From an uncultured Arachnia sp. (GTDB taxonomy: Bacteria; Actinomycetota; Actinomycetes; Propionibacteriales; Propionibacteriaceae), in contig CANLSH010000008.1 of NCBI GenBank assembly GCA_947493705.1, positions 1 to 64,000 on the forward strand: a stretch of 64,000 nt of DNA, given 5' to 3'. Position numbers and translations under genes: made by a program. Below are positions 35,961 through 45,428 of this stretch, piece by piece. Each line of letters begins with the position of its first letter. Position 1 is the stretch's first letter. The notes under the pieces were generated by a model. That model did not search any database, was not told the origin of the DNA, and saw nothing but the letters and a program-made list of their open reading frames with translations.

Positions 35961-36881
35961 CTATCCGCGCAGACCATCCTGCAATTCGGTCAGTGCCTCG
36001 GGCAGGTGGACTGCCGGACTCCAGCCCCAGGCCAGCGCACGATCAGCAAGGTATCGGCCGGTCCAGGCTGGTTCATCCAGCCACACCGGTTCGACGCCGA
36101 CGGCCTCGCAGACGCTCTCGTAGTAGTCGCGAAACGTCGCGTACTCCCGACCGACCACATTGACTGCAGTGCAGCCGTCCTCACGCGGCCCCTTCGCGGG
36201 ATCATCGGCTGTCGCGACCCTGCCCGTCGCGAGGTCGGCGACCAGGGTGCTGAGATCATCGACGTGTACCCATGCGAACGTCTGATCGGGCTTGACGCGC
36301 CGGGCTGCCTCGTTCTCACGGATTGCAGCTGGGCGCAGTGTGTTCCACATCGACTGTGGACTGGAGCCCAGAATCACCGGTGGGCGAACCAGCACGGTGG
36401 TGAGGCCGTCAACCTCACAGAGAGCCAGGTCCGTGTCCCTTTTGGTCTCTGCGTAGTCGTCGGCATCGTCGCCGACCAACGGTGTGGACTCGTCAACGTC
36501 GCCCATCTCCGGGGACCGTCCGTAGACCGAGGCGGTGGAGATGTGCACGAGGCGGGACACTCCGGCATCGCGGGCGGCGCGGGCCAGCACCGGCGTACCC
36601 TCCACCGCGACCCGACGCTGGGTCTCCTTGTCTGAACCCATCGGGTGCACTGTGGTGACGACCGCTGACGCGCCCTCCACGACGGACTGCGCCAGCCTCG
36701 GATCACCGAAGTCGCCCACCACCTCCTCCACGCCGGAGAGCCTGGGAGCTGTGCCGCTGCGACGGACGAGGGCGCGTACCGAGGCGCCGGACTCGACCAG
36801 CTTCTCGCACACGCGGGCGCCGACGAGTCCATTGGCGCCGGTGACGACGATGGGACCTTGAGTAGTGGAGGTGACTGTCAT
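35961..36881 (-). CDS. NAD-dependent epimerase/dehydratase
   Basis: 306 aa, extended SDR. 'GPIVVTGANGLVGARVCEKL' is the NAD-binding start; 'HISTASVYGRS' carries the active Ser, and DDYAETKRDTDLALCE the Tyr-x-x-x-Lys pair (YAETK). The middle shows RPPVILGSSPQSMWN, typical of sugar epimerases or steroid-dehydrogenase-like enzymes. The substrate is not clear. It lies upstream of the NmrA-like gene on the same strand with a 98-bp gap and is probably separately expressed. Confidence 0.85.
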   Translation of the reverse strand: MTVTSTTQGPIVVTGANGLVGARVCEKLVESGASVRALVRRSGTAPRLSGVEEVVGDFGDPRLAQSVVEGASAVVTTVHPMGSDKETQRRVAVEGTPVLARAARDAGVSRLVHISTASVYGRSPEMGDVDESTPLVGDDADDYAETKRDTDLALCEVDGLTTVLVRPPVILGSSPQSMWNTLRPAAIRENEAARRVKPDQTFAWVHVDDLSTLVADLATGRVATADDPAKGPREDGCTAVNVVGREYATFRDYYESVCEAVGVEPVWLDEPAWTGRYLADRALAWGWSPAVHLPEALTELQDGLRG

Positions 36882-36940
36882 GCCGCCAGTCTGGCATGCC
36901 GGTCGATGCACGTCTGGTGCATGCCGGGAAGCATCTGTTG

Positions 36941-36976
36941 GGTAGGACTGGTGGCGTGCTCGCCACGAGTCCTACC
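36941..36976. terminator. Hairpin in the gap between the divergent epimerase and membrane-protein genes
   Basis: GGTAGGACT-G-GTGGCG and CGCCAC-G-AGTCCTACC form a 15-bp stem with one G-G mismatch around TGCT, followed by AAATAGTCTT. It lies upstream of both neighbours, so it may be a repeat or a leader structure rather than a terminator. Confidence 0.35.
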
Positions 36977-37055
36977 AAATAGTCTTGGGCCCGCCGGGCC
37001 GATGAGCCACATGGACGTGGCCGCCAGGGACCCGGGCAGGTGGCAGGGTGACGTC

Positions 37056-37451
37056 ATGCGAAAGCCGGTCCTGCCCCACCCCCACCTCATCATTCTGCGT
37101 ACGGCCGCGACCGTGGTCATCAGTTGTCTCATTGGTCAGGCGGGGTGGGCGGCTGCGTTCATCGGTGGTGCCCGGGTCTACGTGCCGTACCACCAAGTGG
37201 GTGCCGTGGTGACTCTTGTCGTGAGCATCCTCAGCGCCGTGGTCTATCTGGTGCTGCGTCGCTCAGCAGGCCCGGTCAACGTCGGCCTCGCGGTGGGACT
37301 TGCGTTGGCCGTCGTAGCCCAGTACGTGATGGGGGAGGCGGGTATGACCTCGCTCCACATCTTCTGGGGCGTACTCATGGTGGGGCTTGGCACGGCCCTC
37401 ACCTCATGGACGTACCGGCATGAGATGCCCTCCGAGGCATCCGCGTCGTGA
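37056..37451 (+). CDS. Small four-helix membrane protein, unknown
   Basis: 131 aa. Four predicted membrane helices (around LRTAATVVISCLIGQAGWAA, VVTLVVSILSAVVYLVLRR, GLAVGLALAVVAQYVMG and FWGVLMVGLGTALTSWTY). Between helices 1 and 2 the loop GGARVYVPYHQ would face outside. I do not recognise a family. The ATG at 37056 follows GGCAGGGTG; an earlier in-frame ATG at 37002 would add 18 residues. Confidence 0.7.
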   Translation: MRKPVLPHPHLIILRTAATVVISCLIGQAGWAAAFIGGARVYVPYHQVGAVVTLVVSILSAVVYLVLRRSAGPVNVGLAVGLALAVVAQYVMGEAGMTSLHIFWGVLMVGLGTALTSWTYRHEMPSEASAS

Positions 37452-37560
37452 GGCTTCGCGGCAGACGCCTGCCTGGGGTCGGCTGCTGTCCTGAGGATCA
37501 CGGTCGAGCCCCTCACCTCGTCGACACCTGACATCCCTTTCGTGACGCTCCCGGTTCACA

Positions 37561-38844
37561 TCACGCCTGTTCGTCGGCCTTTTGTCCCCGGCGAGGTGGC
37601 AGTCGCACTGGCATTTCGGTGACCTCCTCACACTCAGGGGCATCCGCCGGCAGCGCGGTGTCGACGTAACTGCCGTAGCGCCGGCTGAGTGGTGCCGCGC
37701 TCAACCCATGCAGGAGGATGCTGAAAATAATCGTCCAGGCCGCGACGTTGAACACCTCTTCCGCACCCGAGATGCGGCCAGCTTCCGCAATGATGACGGC
37801 GTAGACGATGGAGGCGAGTCCCCGCGGCCCTGCCCACCCGATGAACGCGACGCTGCGCCACGACAGACGCGACCCGATCAACGCGGCAACGGTGGCGAGG
37901 GGACGGACCACCAGAAGACTGAGGGCGGCGTAGACGGCCGTCTGCCAGGTCAGCTCGCTCAGGACCTCCCCGGCCATCACCGCACCGAAGAACAGGAAGG
38001 TGAGCAGTGTCAGCAGCTGCCCCTCCGTCTCGGCGAAGATACTTGTCGTCTCGAGGAGGGACCGTGCTGTGGTGCCGATCATGAGGCCCGCGACGAAGGC
38101 TGCGACGAACCCATTTCCCCCAACCGACTCCGCCCCGGCGTAGGCGACTGCCGCGATCGAGAGGGTGCCCAACCGTTGCGTCGTCGCCGTCGTCCAGTCG
38201 TGCTTCGCACTCCACGTGAGAAGCTTCCCACCGAGCCAGCCGGCACCAACACCGGCGAGGGTGCCGAAGCCGACCATCGCCACGAACAGCCACACGTAGT
38301 GCCAGACGCCGCTGGCCTCGCTGCGGGCCAGATCCACCAGTACGAGCAGGAAGGGCAGCGCCAGACCGTCGTTGAGGCCGCTCTCCACGTTGAGGGATTG
38401 TCGGATTCTCCGGGGGACGGCGTCGTTGGTGACGAATGATTGTCCCAACGCAGCATCCGTGGGGGCGAGCGCCACGGCGAGAACCGCAACCGTCAGGAAG
38501 GGCAACTCCGGAAACAACACCACACCGACTACGGCACCGATGACCATCGCCAGCGGCATCCCCAGGGTGAGCAACCTGACCGCAATGGAGTGCTCGCGCA
38601 GCACCGAACCGAGATGCATCCGGCTGGCATCGGTGAACAACACAGCTGCCAGTGCCACCTCGGCGAGCACGCTCACGGCCTCAGTGTCCAGTCCGACGTC
38701 CACAACGCCGAGGACGTGCCCACCGAGCAGCAAACCGGCTCCCGTGAAGAGCATCGGCATGGTGATGGGTGTACCGCCAAGCCGCCCCGCCAACAGAGCG
38801 AAGACAAGGACGGCGACGGCGATCAGCAAAATGTCAGTGTCCAT
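37561..38844 (-). CDS. Cation/proton antiporter (CPA family)
   Basis: 427 aa with about 12 helices. Sodium/proton exchanger features: LLGGHVLGVVDVGLDTEAVS, 'AVALAPTDAALGQSFVT' with the conserved Thr-Asp, and 'QSLNVESGLNDGLALPFLLV', the Asn-Asp-rich motif of the ion-binding site. 'GWAGPRGLASIVYAVII' is the last conserved helix. It exchanges Na+ or K+ for H+ at the membrane. The ATG at 38844 was chosen; the frame is open for 18 codons further upstream. Confidence 0.88.
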   Translation of the reverse strand: MDTDILLIAVAVLVFALLAGRLGGTPITMPMLFTGAGLLLGGHVLGVVDVGLDTEAVSVLAEVALAAVLFTDASRMHLGSVLREHSIAVRLLTLGMPLAMVIGAVVGVVLFPELPFLTVAVLAVALAPTDAALGQSFVTNDAVPRRIRQSLNVESGLNDGLALPFLLVLVDLARSEASGVWHYVWLFVAMVGFGTLAGVGAGWLGGKLLTWSAKHDWTTATTQRLGTLSIAAVAYAGAESVGGNGFVAAFVAGLMIGTTARSLLETTSIFAETEGQLLTLLTFLFFGAVMAGEVLSELTWQTAVYAALSLLVVRPLATVAALIGSRLSWRSVAFIGWAGPRGLASIVYAVIIAEAGRISGAEEVFNVAAWTIIFSILLHGLSAAPLSRRYGSYVDTALPADAPECEEVTEMPVRLPPRRGQKADEQA

Positions 38845-39115
38845 ACCGGCCCGGTCCCTTTCGGTTCTGAGTATGCGCTTGTGTTGCCTCGTCGGCACGA
38901 CCTGCCCAACTACGGCCGGTACAGGCTGCGCCCGTTCCTGCCCCGTCGCCGGACAGCCAGTGTGGCTCTCGTTTCACCAGACGCGAGCTTTCCCATGTGT
39001 CTACCAACTCTTGCCCATCAAGAGGTCATACCTGAAGGTTCAAAGAGTCCGAGGCATCAATTCCGTCGTCGCAACGAACCTCGCGCTCGTCGAGGCATTC
39101 GCATCGCGAACCTTG

Positions 39116-39754
39116 ATGAGTACCCTTGGGACAATGCCCGACGTACCGAAACCCCGCCGCCCCGCATTTCGCGACTCAGCCGCGCTCGACGCGATGGCAG
39201 CAGGCACTGACCCCGTGGCGGAGCTGCACGCCGCCCACGAGACAGCTGCAGTCCTGCTGGGCGTGGGGCGTGCAGGCAGCGATCCTCAGGTGACGCGGCG
39301 TCTGATCACAGTCGTGGAGGAGGTCGGGATCACCACATTGGCCGATCTGTGGGCCGACCGTCCTGCTCGATCATTGCCCGGCGCGTTGTATCGACTGTAT
39401 GCATTGCGGGAGTGGGCTTTGGCGGATCTGAATGCCGCCGCTCGCGAGTATGCGGCGGGCGTTCATTACTCCGAGCCGAACCATGCGGTCGCTGGGGCTG
39501 ACCCCACGGGCCCGGAGGAGGTTCGTTCGGTCATCGACGACATCCTGCGAGGTGTGTTCGACGGCGATTTCGCCATGGCGATGGAGCGCGCAGCCGCCTT
39601 CGCGCGGGTGGTATCGGCTGGGCGTGACTTCTTGGGCACGGGGGACGTGCAGGCGTCGGGGCCGTTGGATGGGCAGGCGACGGGCCGGCTCATGGGGCTG
39701 GCGGGCGACCTGGCGGCCAGCGCCCGGTTGTGGCGCTCCGGCAACCTCGACTGA
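39116..39754 (+). CDS. Conserved actinobacterial protein of unknown function
   Basis: 212 aa, mostly helical and soluble. 'LDAMAAGTDPVAELHAAHET', 'VTRRLITVVEEVGITTLADLW' and 'RSLPGALYRLYALREWA' form a pattern seen in many actinobacterial genomes, often mislabelled; I know of no function. Start uncertain: ATG at 39116 or at 39134 (MPDVPKPRRP), neither with a good ribosome-binding site. The 271 bp before it hold no other gene. Confidence 0.8.
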   Translation: MSTLGTMPDVPKPRRPAFRDSAALDAMAAGTDPVAELHAAHETAAVLLGVGRAGSDPQVTRRLITVVEEVGITTLADLWADRPARSLPGALYRLYALREWALADLNAAAREYAAGVHYSEPNHAVAGADPTGPEEVRSVIDDILRGVFDGDFAMAMERAAAFARVVSAGRDFLGTGDVQASGPLDGQATGRLMGLAGDLAASARLWRSGNLD

Positions 39755-39945
39755 CCCGCCGCTTTGGTTTCGGCGACGATGCGGTAATCTCACTGGACGC
39801 GCCGAGCCGCGGTAGCCCCGGGCTCCAATATTCGCCGCTACGAGCGGCCCCGCGCCGAGAGGCGCTCCCGGCTCGGCGCCCACACTTGCGACGATGTGAC
39901 GGATGCGGTTCTCTGGCGAGCGGATAGTGCGACGCCGCCCGCACG

Positions 39946-40758
39946 TCACAGGGTTCCGCAGGCTTCTTCCTCGTGGCCGTTGCCGTCGAGCCACTGGCTG
40001 ACGGCATGTGCCAAGTCATCTGGATCGCTGAAGTTGATGGCGTGTGCGGCGCCCTCTATGACCCTCACAGTGACGTGGTCCCTGGCACGCTGGGCCACTT
40101 CATGCACCCAGCGGGATGACGGCATGAGCGGATCACGGTCGCCCAACACCGCAAGCGTCGCAACATCGGTCTGCAGCAAACGGTCGATCGACGGGAATTG
40201 CGTCATCTCCTTGAACAGCTGCAGCATGTTCACAGGCCCGAACCGAAGATAGTCAGGGATGGCGAGGGGGAAGAAAGTGAGCCGTTCTCTGGGACCATCC
40301 TGGAGGAGTTGGGCCACCGCCCGCGCCAGGGGTTGGTTGTGCTTGCCACCGGCTGGCGATACCAGGATCAGTCGGCTCACCCGGTCAGGAGCCAAGGTGG
40401 CCGCTTCGAGTGCCACCGGGCATCCCATCGAGTTCCCCATCAGGACGACTTCAGGGAGGTTGAGCGCGTCGAGCAGCGCCAGCACGCGCTCCGCGAGCGC
40501 CGGAATGTCCAGCGGCGACCCCCGCGGATGGGGACTTCGGCCATACCCGGGCAGGTCAGGGACGATGTTCAGCCCTCGCACGGCCAGTCTTTTGGCGGTG
40601 GGCATGAGGTAACTGCCGGAGAGCGCAAACCCGTGCAGGTGGACGACGGGCGTCTCCTGCCCCGCCGTGTCGTTTCGTCGGAAGTACAGGTCTCGACCAT
40701 TGATCCGAGCGGAGTCCCATGTCCATCCCGGCGCATGAACTCGCAACCTATGAGACAT
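39946..40758 (-). CDS. Alpha/beta hydrolase
   Basis: 270 aa. 'VVHLHGFALSGSYLMPTA' carries the oxyanion-hole HG, 'VVLMGNSMGCPVALEAATLA' the nucleophile elbow GNSMG, 'VLGDRDPLMPS' the acidic residue and 'GAAHAINFSDPDDLAHAVSQ' the catalytic His. It belongs with small esterases/C-C hydrolases; the substrate is unknown. The gene stands alone on the minus strand. Confidence 0.88.
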   Translation of the reverse strand: MSHRLRVHAPGWTWDSARINGRDLYFRRNDTAGQETPVVHLHGFALSGSYLMPTAKRLAVRGLNIVPDLPGYGRSPHPRGSPLDIPALAERVLALLDALNLPEVVLMGNSMGCPVALEAATLAPDRVSRLILVSPAGGKHNQPLARAVAQLLQDGPRERLTFFPLAIPDYLRFGPVNMLQLFKEMTQFPSIDRLLQTDVATLAVLGDRDPLMPSSRWVHEVAQRARDHVTVRVIEGAAHAINFSDPDDLAHAVSQWLDGNGHEEEACGTL

Positions 40759-41118
40759 GGGTGCCTGCAGCCGTCGTCAACGGCAGATGGTCGTGCGCAG
40801 CCACTTCTGCCTTCCTGGCGTTACTCAGTTTCATGGTGTCATCGGCCTTGCGTGAGCGTATCGAGTTCGGCTGTTCGGGGATGATCTGTTGCTTCATGGT
40901 TGACCCGACGCCGCGAGTGTAGTGCCCGTCTGGAAACCGGATGGGAGTTTTCGTCGGCCAGGGGCCGGTGACGGCTGGGCACCCGGTGTCTTCATGGGCC
41001 CAGGGAAAGACGCTCGAATGTGATCTCTCAGGCGCGCATGGGCGGCGTCGGCTTGTGCCGAGAGGAGGCCGAAGATCACATTTCGTTCAGGTCTCATCTG
41101 TTTGTGAGACCCTTCTGC
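40759..41118. other. 360-bp gap with a spaced inverted repeat
   Basis: No gene is supported. AATGTGATCT (41017-41026) and AGATCACATT (41073-41082) are perfect inverted arms 46 bases apart, with a smaller hairpin (TCGGCttgtGCCGA) between them. It could be a folded RNA leader or a remnant element. The hydrolase promoter must also lie here. Confidence 0.4.
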
Positions 41119-42483
41119 CTACACTTCCTGCAGCGCGTCGCCACGGTACTCGGGGAGGAACAGTGCGGCGACCATCGCCATGATGAACATCGCGCCGAAG
41201 ATTGTGAACAGCAGGGGGAGTCCGCCGACGCCGTTGAGGAGCGGAACGACGAGGGGCGCAGACATCGCAGCGATTCGGCCGAACGCCGTCGCCGCGCCCG
41301 CGCCCGAGGCACGCATGTTGGTGGGGTAGACCTCCGGCGTCACCGCGTACAACGCACCCCAGGCGCCCAGGTTGAAGAACGACAGCGTGCAGCCAGCACC
41401 CAGCGTGATCCAGTAGAGGCCGGAGTCGCTGCCCGGCACAGCGGCACCGGCGATCTGTGGCGCGAGTCCGAAGAGAATGGCCCCGACGGCGGACCCGCCG
41501 AGGAATGTGGCCAGGGTGGCCCGCCGCCCCCACACCTCCACCAGGATGGCCGCCGCGAGATATCCCGGAAGCTGGGCGATGGTGAGAAAAAGGGTGAACT
41601 GGAAGGACCTGACCAGGTCCATCCCATTCTGGACGAGAAGGGTCGGGAGCCAGATGAACGCGCCGTAGTAGGCGAAGTTCACGCCGAACCATGTCAGCCA
41701 CAGCGCAATGGTGGAGCGACGGAACCGGGAACTCCACAAATCCTTCCATTCCACCTTCGGCGGCCGCGCCGGGATCTCTGTACTCTTCAGCGCCTCGGGA
41801 GTGGGGGCGCCGGCGGCTTCCTCGAACTCCGTCACCACCGCTTCGGCGTCAGCATGCCGGCCTTTGGACTCCAGAAAACGAACTGATTCCGGCAGCCCGA
41901 ACCGGATCACCAGTGCCCAGACGGCGGGGATGGCGCCCAGAGCGAGCGCCCAGCGCCAGCCGTTGTCCACCGTCGGCACCAGGAAGTAGCCAATGCAGGC
42001 GGCTGCCAACCACCCGACGGCCCAGAAGGATTCCAGCGCGACGACGACCCGGCCACGGATTCGTTGGGGAGCGAACTCCGAGACCAGTGTGGATGCCACC
42101 GGCAGTTCGGCGCCCAGGCCGATGCCTACGATGAACCTCAGCGCAATCAACATCACCAACCCAGTTGAGAGAGCTGACAGGCCGGTGGCCAGACCATAAA
42201 CCAGCAACGTGAGGGCGAACACCTGCCGTCTTCCGATTCGATCAGCCAGCAGCCCGCCAACGGAGGCACCGACGGCCATCCCCACGAAAGCGATCGAGCC
42301 CAGTATGGAGAGCTCCGTGTCGCCGAGCCCCCACTCCTTCACGAGTGCAGCCATGATGAAGGAGATGAGCCCGATGTCCATGGCATCGAGCGCCCACCCC
42401 ACCCCGGAGCCCATCAACAATTTGTTGTGCTTTCGGGTATAGGGAAGACGATCGAGCCTCTGGGTCCGCGTCAGCTGCTTCAT
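41119..42483 (-). CDS. MFS transporter, NiaP/sugar-porter-like
   Basis: 454 aa, 12 helices. 'GGLLADRIGRRQVFALTLLV' is the MFS motif between helices 2 and 3, 'ELPVASTLVSEFAPQRIRGR' matches the AAHS/SV2-like sub-group that includes the nicotinate carrier NiaP, and 'VEVWGRRATLATFLGG' is the second-half repeat of the motif. 'FFNLGAWGALYAVTPEVYPT' is typical of the same group. It probably takes up an aromatic or nicotinate-like acid. A KDPG-aldolase-like gene is divergent 109 bases away. Confidence 0.85.
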   Translation of the reverse strand: MKQLTRTQRLDRLPYTRKHNKLLMGSGVGWALDAMDIGLISFIMAALVKEWGLGDTELSILGSIAFVGMAVGASVGGLLADRIGRRQVFALTLLVYGLATGLSALSTGLVMLIALRFIVGIGLGAELPVASTLVSEFAPQRIRGRVVVALESFWAVGWLAAACIGYFLVPTVDNGWRWALALGAIPAVWALVIRFGLPESVRFLESKGRHADAEAVVTEFEEAAGAPTPEALKSTEIPARPPKVEWKDLWSSRFRRSTIALWLTWFGVNFAYYGAFIWLPTLLVQNGMDLVRSFQFTLFLTIAQLPGYLAAAILVEVWGRRATLATFLGGSAVGAILFGLAPQIAGAAVPGSDSGLYWITLGAGCTLSFFNLGAWGALYAVTPEVYPTNMRASGAGAATAFGRIAAMSAPLVVPLLNGVGGLPLLFTIFGAMFIMAMVAALFLPEYRGDALQEV

Positions 42484-42592
42484 GGGGGAACCCTAAGCCC
42501 CGGCACAGCTGTGGGTTGACATGTGTCCGTCGGGACTGGTGACACGACGCCCATGTGCAGACGGGCATTGCAGGGCCGGGCATGATGGGGAC

Positions 42593-43210
42593 ATGCGTTC
42601 AACAACCGCTCCGGCCGGACTGATCATTTGCCTTGATGATGCGAATCCCGATGATGTTGTGGGGCCAATTGAGGTCATGATCCAGGAGGGGCTGAGGACG
42701 TTCTCGCTGCCCATCGGCCACGAGGACACCGAGGACATCATCGCGATCTTCGGTGCGCGCGCCCGGTTCGGTGTGCATGGAGCGATGACGGGTGAGGCGA
42801 TCGAATCAATCCGCGAATGGGCTGGTTTTGCTCTGGCGCATGTGCTGGAGGAGGGAGCAGTTGCAGCTGCACGAGAGGCTGAGATCCCACTCTGGGGTCA
42901 GGCCATGACGCCAGCCGAGATACGTGAGGTCCTTGCCCTAGGTGCCACGGGTGCGATGCTGTTCCCCGCCGACGTGGTGGGCCACGTCATGGCAGAAAGG
43001 CTGCGCACGCTCGGCTTGGCTGAGCACGTAATTCCCCGAGGAGGGATTGGCGCATTCTCCGCGACGGAGTGGATGAAGGCAGGGGCGCCAGCCGCCTGCG
43101 TGGACACAACGCTGCTGGGTGACGCGTTGCGGGGTGGAGATCTTGGAGCCCTGCGTGACCGGTGTGGCTCGTTCGTGAAGGTGCATCGAGGCGCTGGAGG
43201 TCAGCCCTGA
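42593..43210 (+). CDS. KDPG/KHG aldolase-like protein lacking the catalytic lysine
   Basis: 205 aa with the overall pattern of KDPG aldolase: a TIM-barrel, 'WAGFALAHVLEEGAVAAARE', 'QAMTPAEIREVLALGATGAM' followed by LFPAD, and 'HVIPRGGIGAFSATEWMKAG' for the phosphate site. In true aldolases the Schiff-base lysine lies in KxFPA just before the proline; here this place is AMLFPAD, with Met. The Glu of the LEVTLRT strand is also missing (GLRTFSLPIG). It therefore probably does not cleave KDPG. A changed or non-catalytic function is likely. The ATG at 42593 was chosen. Confidence 0.75.
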   Translation: MRSTTAPAGLIICLDDANPDDVVGPIEVMIQEGLRTFSLPIGHEDTEDIIAIFGARARFGVHGAMTGEAIESIREWAGFALAHVLEEGAVAAAREAEIPLWGQAMTPAEIREVLALGATGAMLFPADVVGHVMAERLRTLGLAEHVIPRGGIGAFSATEWMKAGAPAACVDTTLLGDALRGGDLGALRDRCGSFVKVHRGAGGQP

Positions 43211-43291
43211 GCTGATCGGCGTCGGATCACCTCTGGTTGGCGCGATGTGGTCCAGAGGCGCCCATGCATGGTGACAGTTGCTGCTCCGCTG

Positions 43292-44059
43292 TCATCGGGG
43301 TCCGTCTGGCTTCTCATCATCCTCTGCGGCCTGGTCCAGGAGCATGTCGAGGCTGCCGGGGCGACGTGGGACGGGTTCGCCGCCGCGTCCATAGATTCCT
43401 CGGATCACCAGCCCGGCGGTGACCAGCAGCGCAGCTCCAGCCACGACGACCAACGCCACATAGAACCACGACAGTGGGGCGCTGTCCCTGTCCGGCATTT
43501 CCTCCGCCGCGTCCTCCATGCCCACGGTTACCGTGGACGGATCCGTCGAGGGGGAGATGTCAGCCGCGTCGAGGGGCGTTGGTGTCGCTTCCGGCGCCGT
43601 GCCCTCGCCCATGGGAATCTCGTCGACGGCCAGTCGAATCTCCTGTGACGCAGCCTCGTAGGTGTTGTTCCCGGCGAATGTCACCACCAGCGACGCCTCA
43701 CCCGGTTGGCGCTTCGATGGCACTTCGGCAAAGGTCTGGAAGGCACCGGTCTCATCGGTCATGACCAGTGAGTCGGAGCTTTCCTTGTCATCCAGCATCA
43801 CTGTGATGCGGGCCCCGTTCACCGGATCTCCATCCTGATCCTTGAGTGTGCCCTCAATGATGATGAGACCACCCGCAGCGACGCTGGGGGAAGCCAGTGT
43901 TGCTGTGAGAGTCACCCTCACAGGCGGTGGTTCAGAGGCGGCGCTTGGGCTGGGTTGCGGATCTGCCGAGGCAGTGGCGACCGACAGAGCCAACAGGAGC
44001 ACAACAAGTATGGCCATGAGCGCTTCGGGAACCCTGGTGGACGGATCGCGCGTCTTCAT
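43292..44059 (-). CDS. Secreted, membrane-anchored protein with Ig-like domain
   Basis: 255 aa. The N-terminus (MKTRDPSTRVPEALMAILVV, then LLLALSVATASA) is a signal peptide. Residues ~45-140 look like a bacterial Ig-like or carboxypeptidase-regulatory domain (GGLIIIEGTLKDQDGDPVNG and LVVTFAGNNTYEAASQEIRL). A Pro/Thr/Asp-rich stretch follows, then one membrane helix (FYVALVVVAGAALLVTAGLV) and a short charged tail. It probably sits on the cell surface. The ATG at 44059 was chosen because it begins the signal peptide. The divergent gene at 44185 is also secreted. Confidence 0.75.
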   Translation of the reverse strand: MKTRDPSTRVPEALMAILVVLLLALSVATASADPQPSPSAASEPPPVRVTLTATLASPSVAAGGLIIIEGTLKDQDGDPVNGARITVMLDDKESSDSLVMTDETGAFQTFAEVPSKRQPGEASLVVTFAGNNTYEAASQEIRLAVDEIPMGEGTAPEATPTPLDAADISPSTDPSTVTVGMEDAAEEMPDRDSAPLSWFYVALVVVAGAALLVTAGLVIRGIYGRGGEPVPRRPGSLDMLLDQAAEDDEKPDGPR

Positions 44060-44184
44060 CAGTTGCTCCCATCGTGCAGTCGTGGGAACTCTAACCCACC
44101 GGTGGGGGGCGGTGGTCGAGTTGGAGATTCTGGGGCCTGAGCGTATTCTTAAAAAAACTTGGTTAATTCTCAGAAAGGTGATGG

Positions 44185-45348
44185 ATGGTACAGGCACGAC
44201 GGGCAGCGCTGGAGGCTCCCGAGGTCACGACGTCCACCTCATCTCCCCGTCACGGAAACACCTCCCGTGTCAGTGCTCTCGTTCGCCGGAGCCTTGCCCC
44301 CACAACCATCGTCGGACTCCTGGTGGCCACCACTGCCTTGACCTTCGTGCCCTTCGGTGCAAGCGAGAGCACAAGCGTTGCCGATCCGCTGGCTGCCTAC
44401 GACGAGCGAGTGGCCAACCGCGCAAGCCGTGAGTTCACCCGGGAGCCCGTACAAACAAGCCTGCCGGCTGCCCTCTATTCGCCGGTGCCCACCCCGACGG
44501 CAGTTCCCACCCCCACCCCATCCCCGAGCGTGACGGCCACCCCCACAACGTCTGCGCCTGCTTCTCCAGCCACTGCCTCAGCGCCTGAGGTTGTTGAATC
44601 GGTGGCGCCCACCCCTGTGGAGACCACGCCAGTGGAAACCACACCCGCTGTGGACTGGAGCGTGGAGGGCGCGGCCGCCGGGTCACGATGGAGCACCGCC
44701 TCAGTCAACGTCCGTACCGGTCCCGGGACAGAGTTTGACGTCATCAGTGCCATCGCCCAGGGCGGCGGACTCACAATCACCGATGTCAGCCATGATGGCT
44801 GGCAGCAGGTGTCACTGAAGAGAGGTGCAGGCTGGATCAAGTCCAGTTTTCTGACGGAAACTGAACCCGTAGCCCCCACCACACCGGTGGCCCCGTCGTC
44901 CTCCTCGGTGGCCAACTCGTCGCCCTCGGTGGGCCCTCCTTCGGCCTCCTCCTCCTCTGCCTCTTCGGAGGAAGCTCCCAAGGCCTCCTCCGCGGGCGGC
45001 TGCGCGAAAGCCGGGAATGCCACCAGTAACATGACCAGCCGCACCGTCAGCGTCCTGAACCGAGTGTGTTCCCAGTTCTCAAGCATCACCAGCTACGGCG
45101 GCTATCGGGCCGGCTCAGGCGGGTACCACGGCTCCGGTCAGGCAATCGACGCCATGGTCTCCGGCGAAGCTGGCTGGGAAGTTGCGCGCTGGGTGCGCGC
45201 CAATGCTTCCTCCTTGGGTGTCGTCGAGGTCATCTACGCCCAGCAGATCTGGACCGCGCAGCGTTCCGGTGACGGTTGGCGCAGCATGTCCGACCGTGGA
45301 TCCGCCTCAGCCAATCACTACGATCACGTGCATATCAGCGTCTCCTGA
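44185..45348 (+). CDS. Secreted protein with SH3 domain and ARB_07466-like C-terminal domain
   Basis: 387 aa. A membrane segment near residues 33-55 acts as signal or anchor. A long Pro/Thr/Ser-rich linker leads to a bacterial SH3 domain ([20 protein letters not shown], then [19 protein letters not shown] at ~170-225), a second Ser-rich linker, and a C-terminal domain ([20 protein letters not shown], '[18 protein letters not shown]', [12 protein letters not shown]) with conserved D-A and H-x-H residues like ARB_07466-type wall proteins. It probably binds or trims peptidoglycan. The ATG at 44185 follows AAAGGTGATGG. A divergent secreted protein lies upstream. Confidence 0.78.
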   Translation: MVQARRAALEAPEVTTSTSSPRHGNTSRVSALVRRSLAPTTIVGLLVATTALTFVPFGASESTSVADPLAAYDERVANRASREFTREPVQTSLPAALYSPVPTPTAVPTPTPSPSVTATPTTSAPASPATASAPEVVESVAPTPVETTPVETTPAVDWSVEGAAAGSRWSTASVNVRTGPGTEFDVISAIAQGGGLTITDVSHDGWQQVSLKRGAGWIKSSFLTETEPVAPTTPVAPSSSSVANSSPSVGPPSASSSSASSEEAPKASSAGGCAKAGNATSNMTSRTVSVLNRVCSQFSSITSYGGYRAGSGGYHGSGQAIDAMVSGEAGWEVARWVRANASSLGVVEVIYAQQIWTAQRSGDGWRSMSDRGSASANHYDHVHISVS

Positions 45349-45428
45349 CCAGTCATCAGCGCCGGACCCATGTGCGTTCGTCGGGACCCAAAGCCCCCGA
45401 CGCGGCACAACAGGCCTATTCTGGGCCC

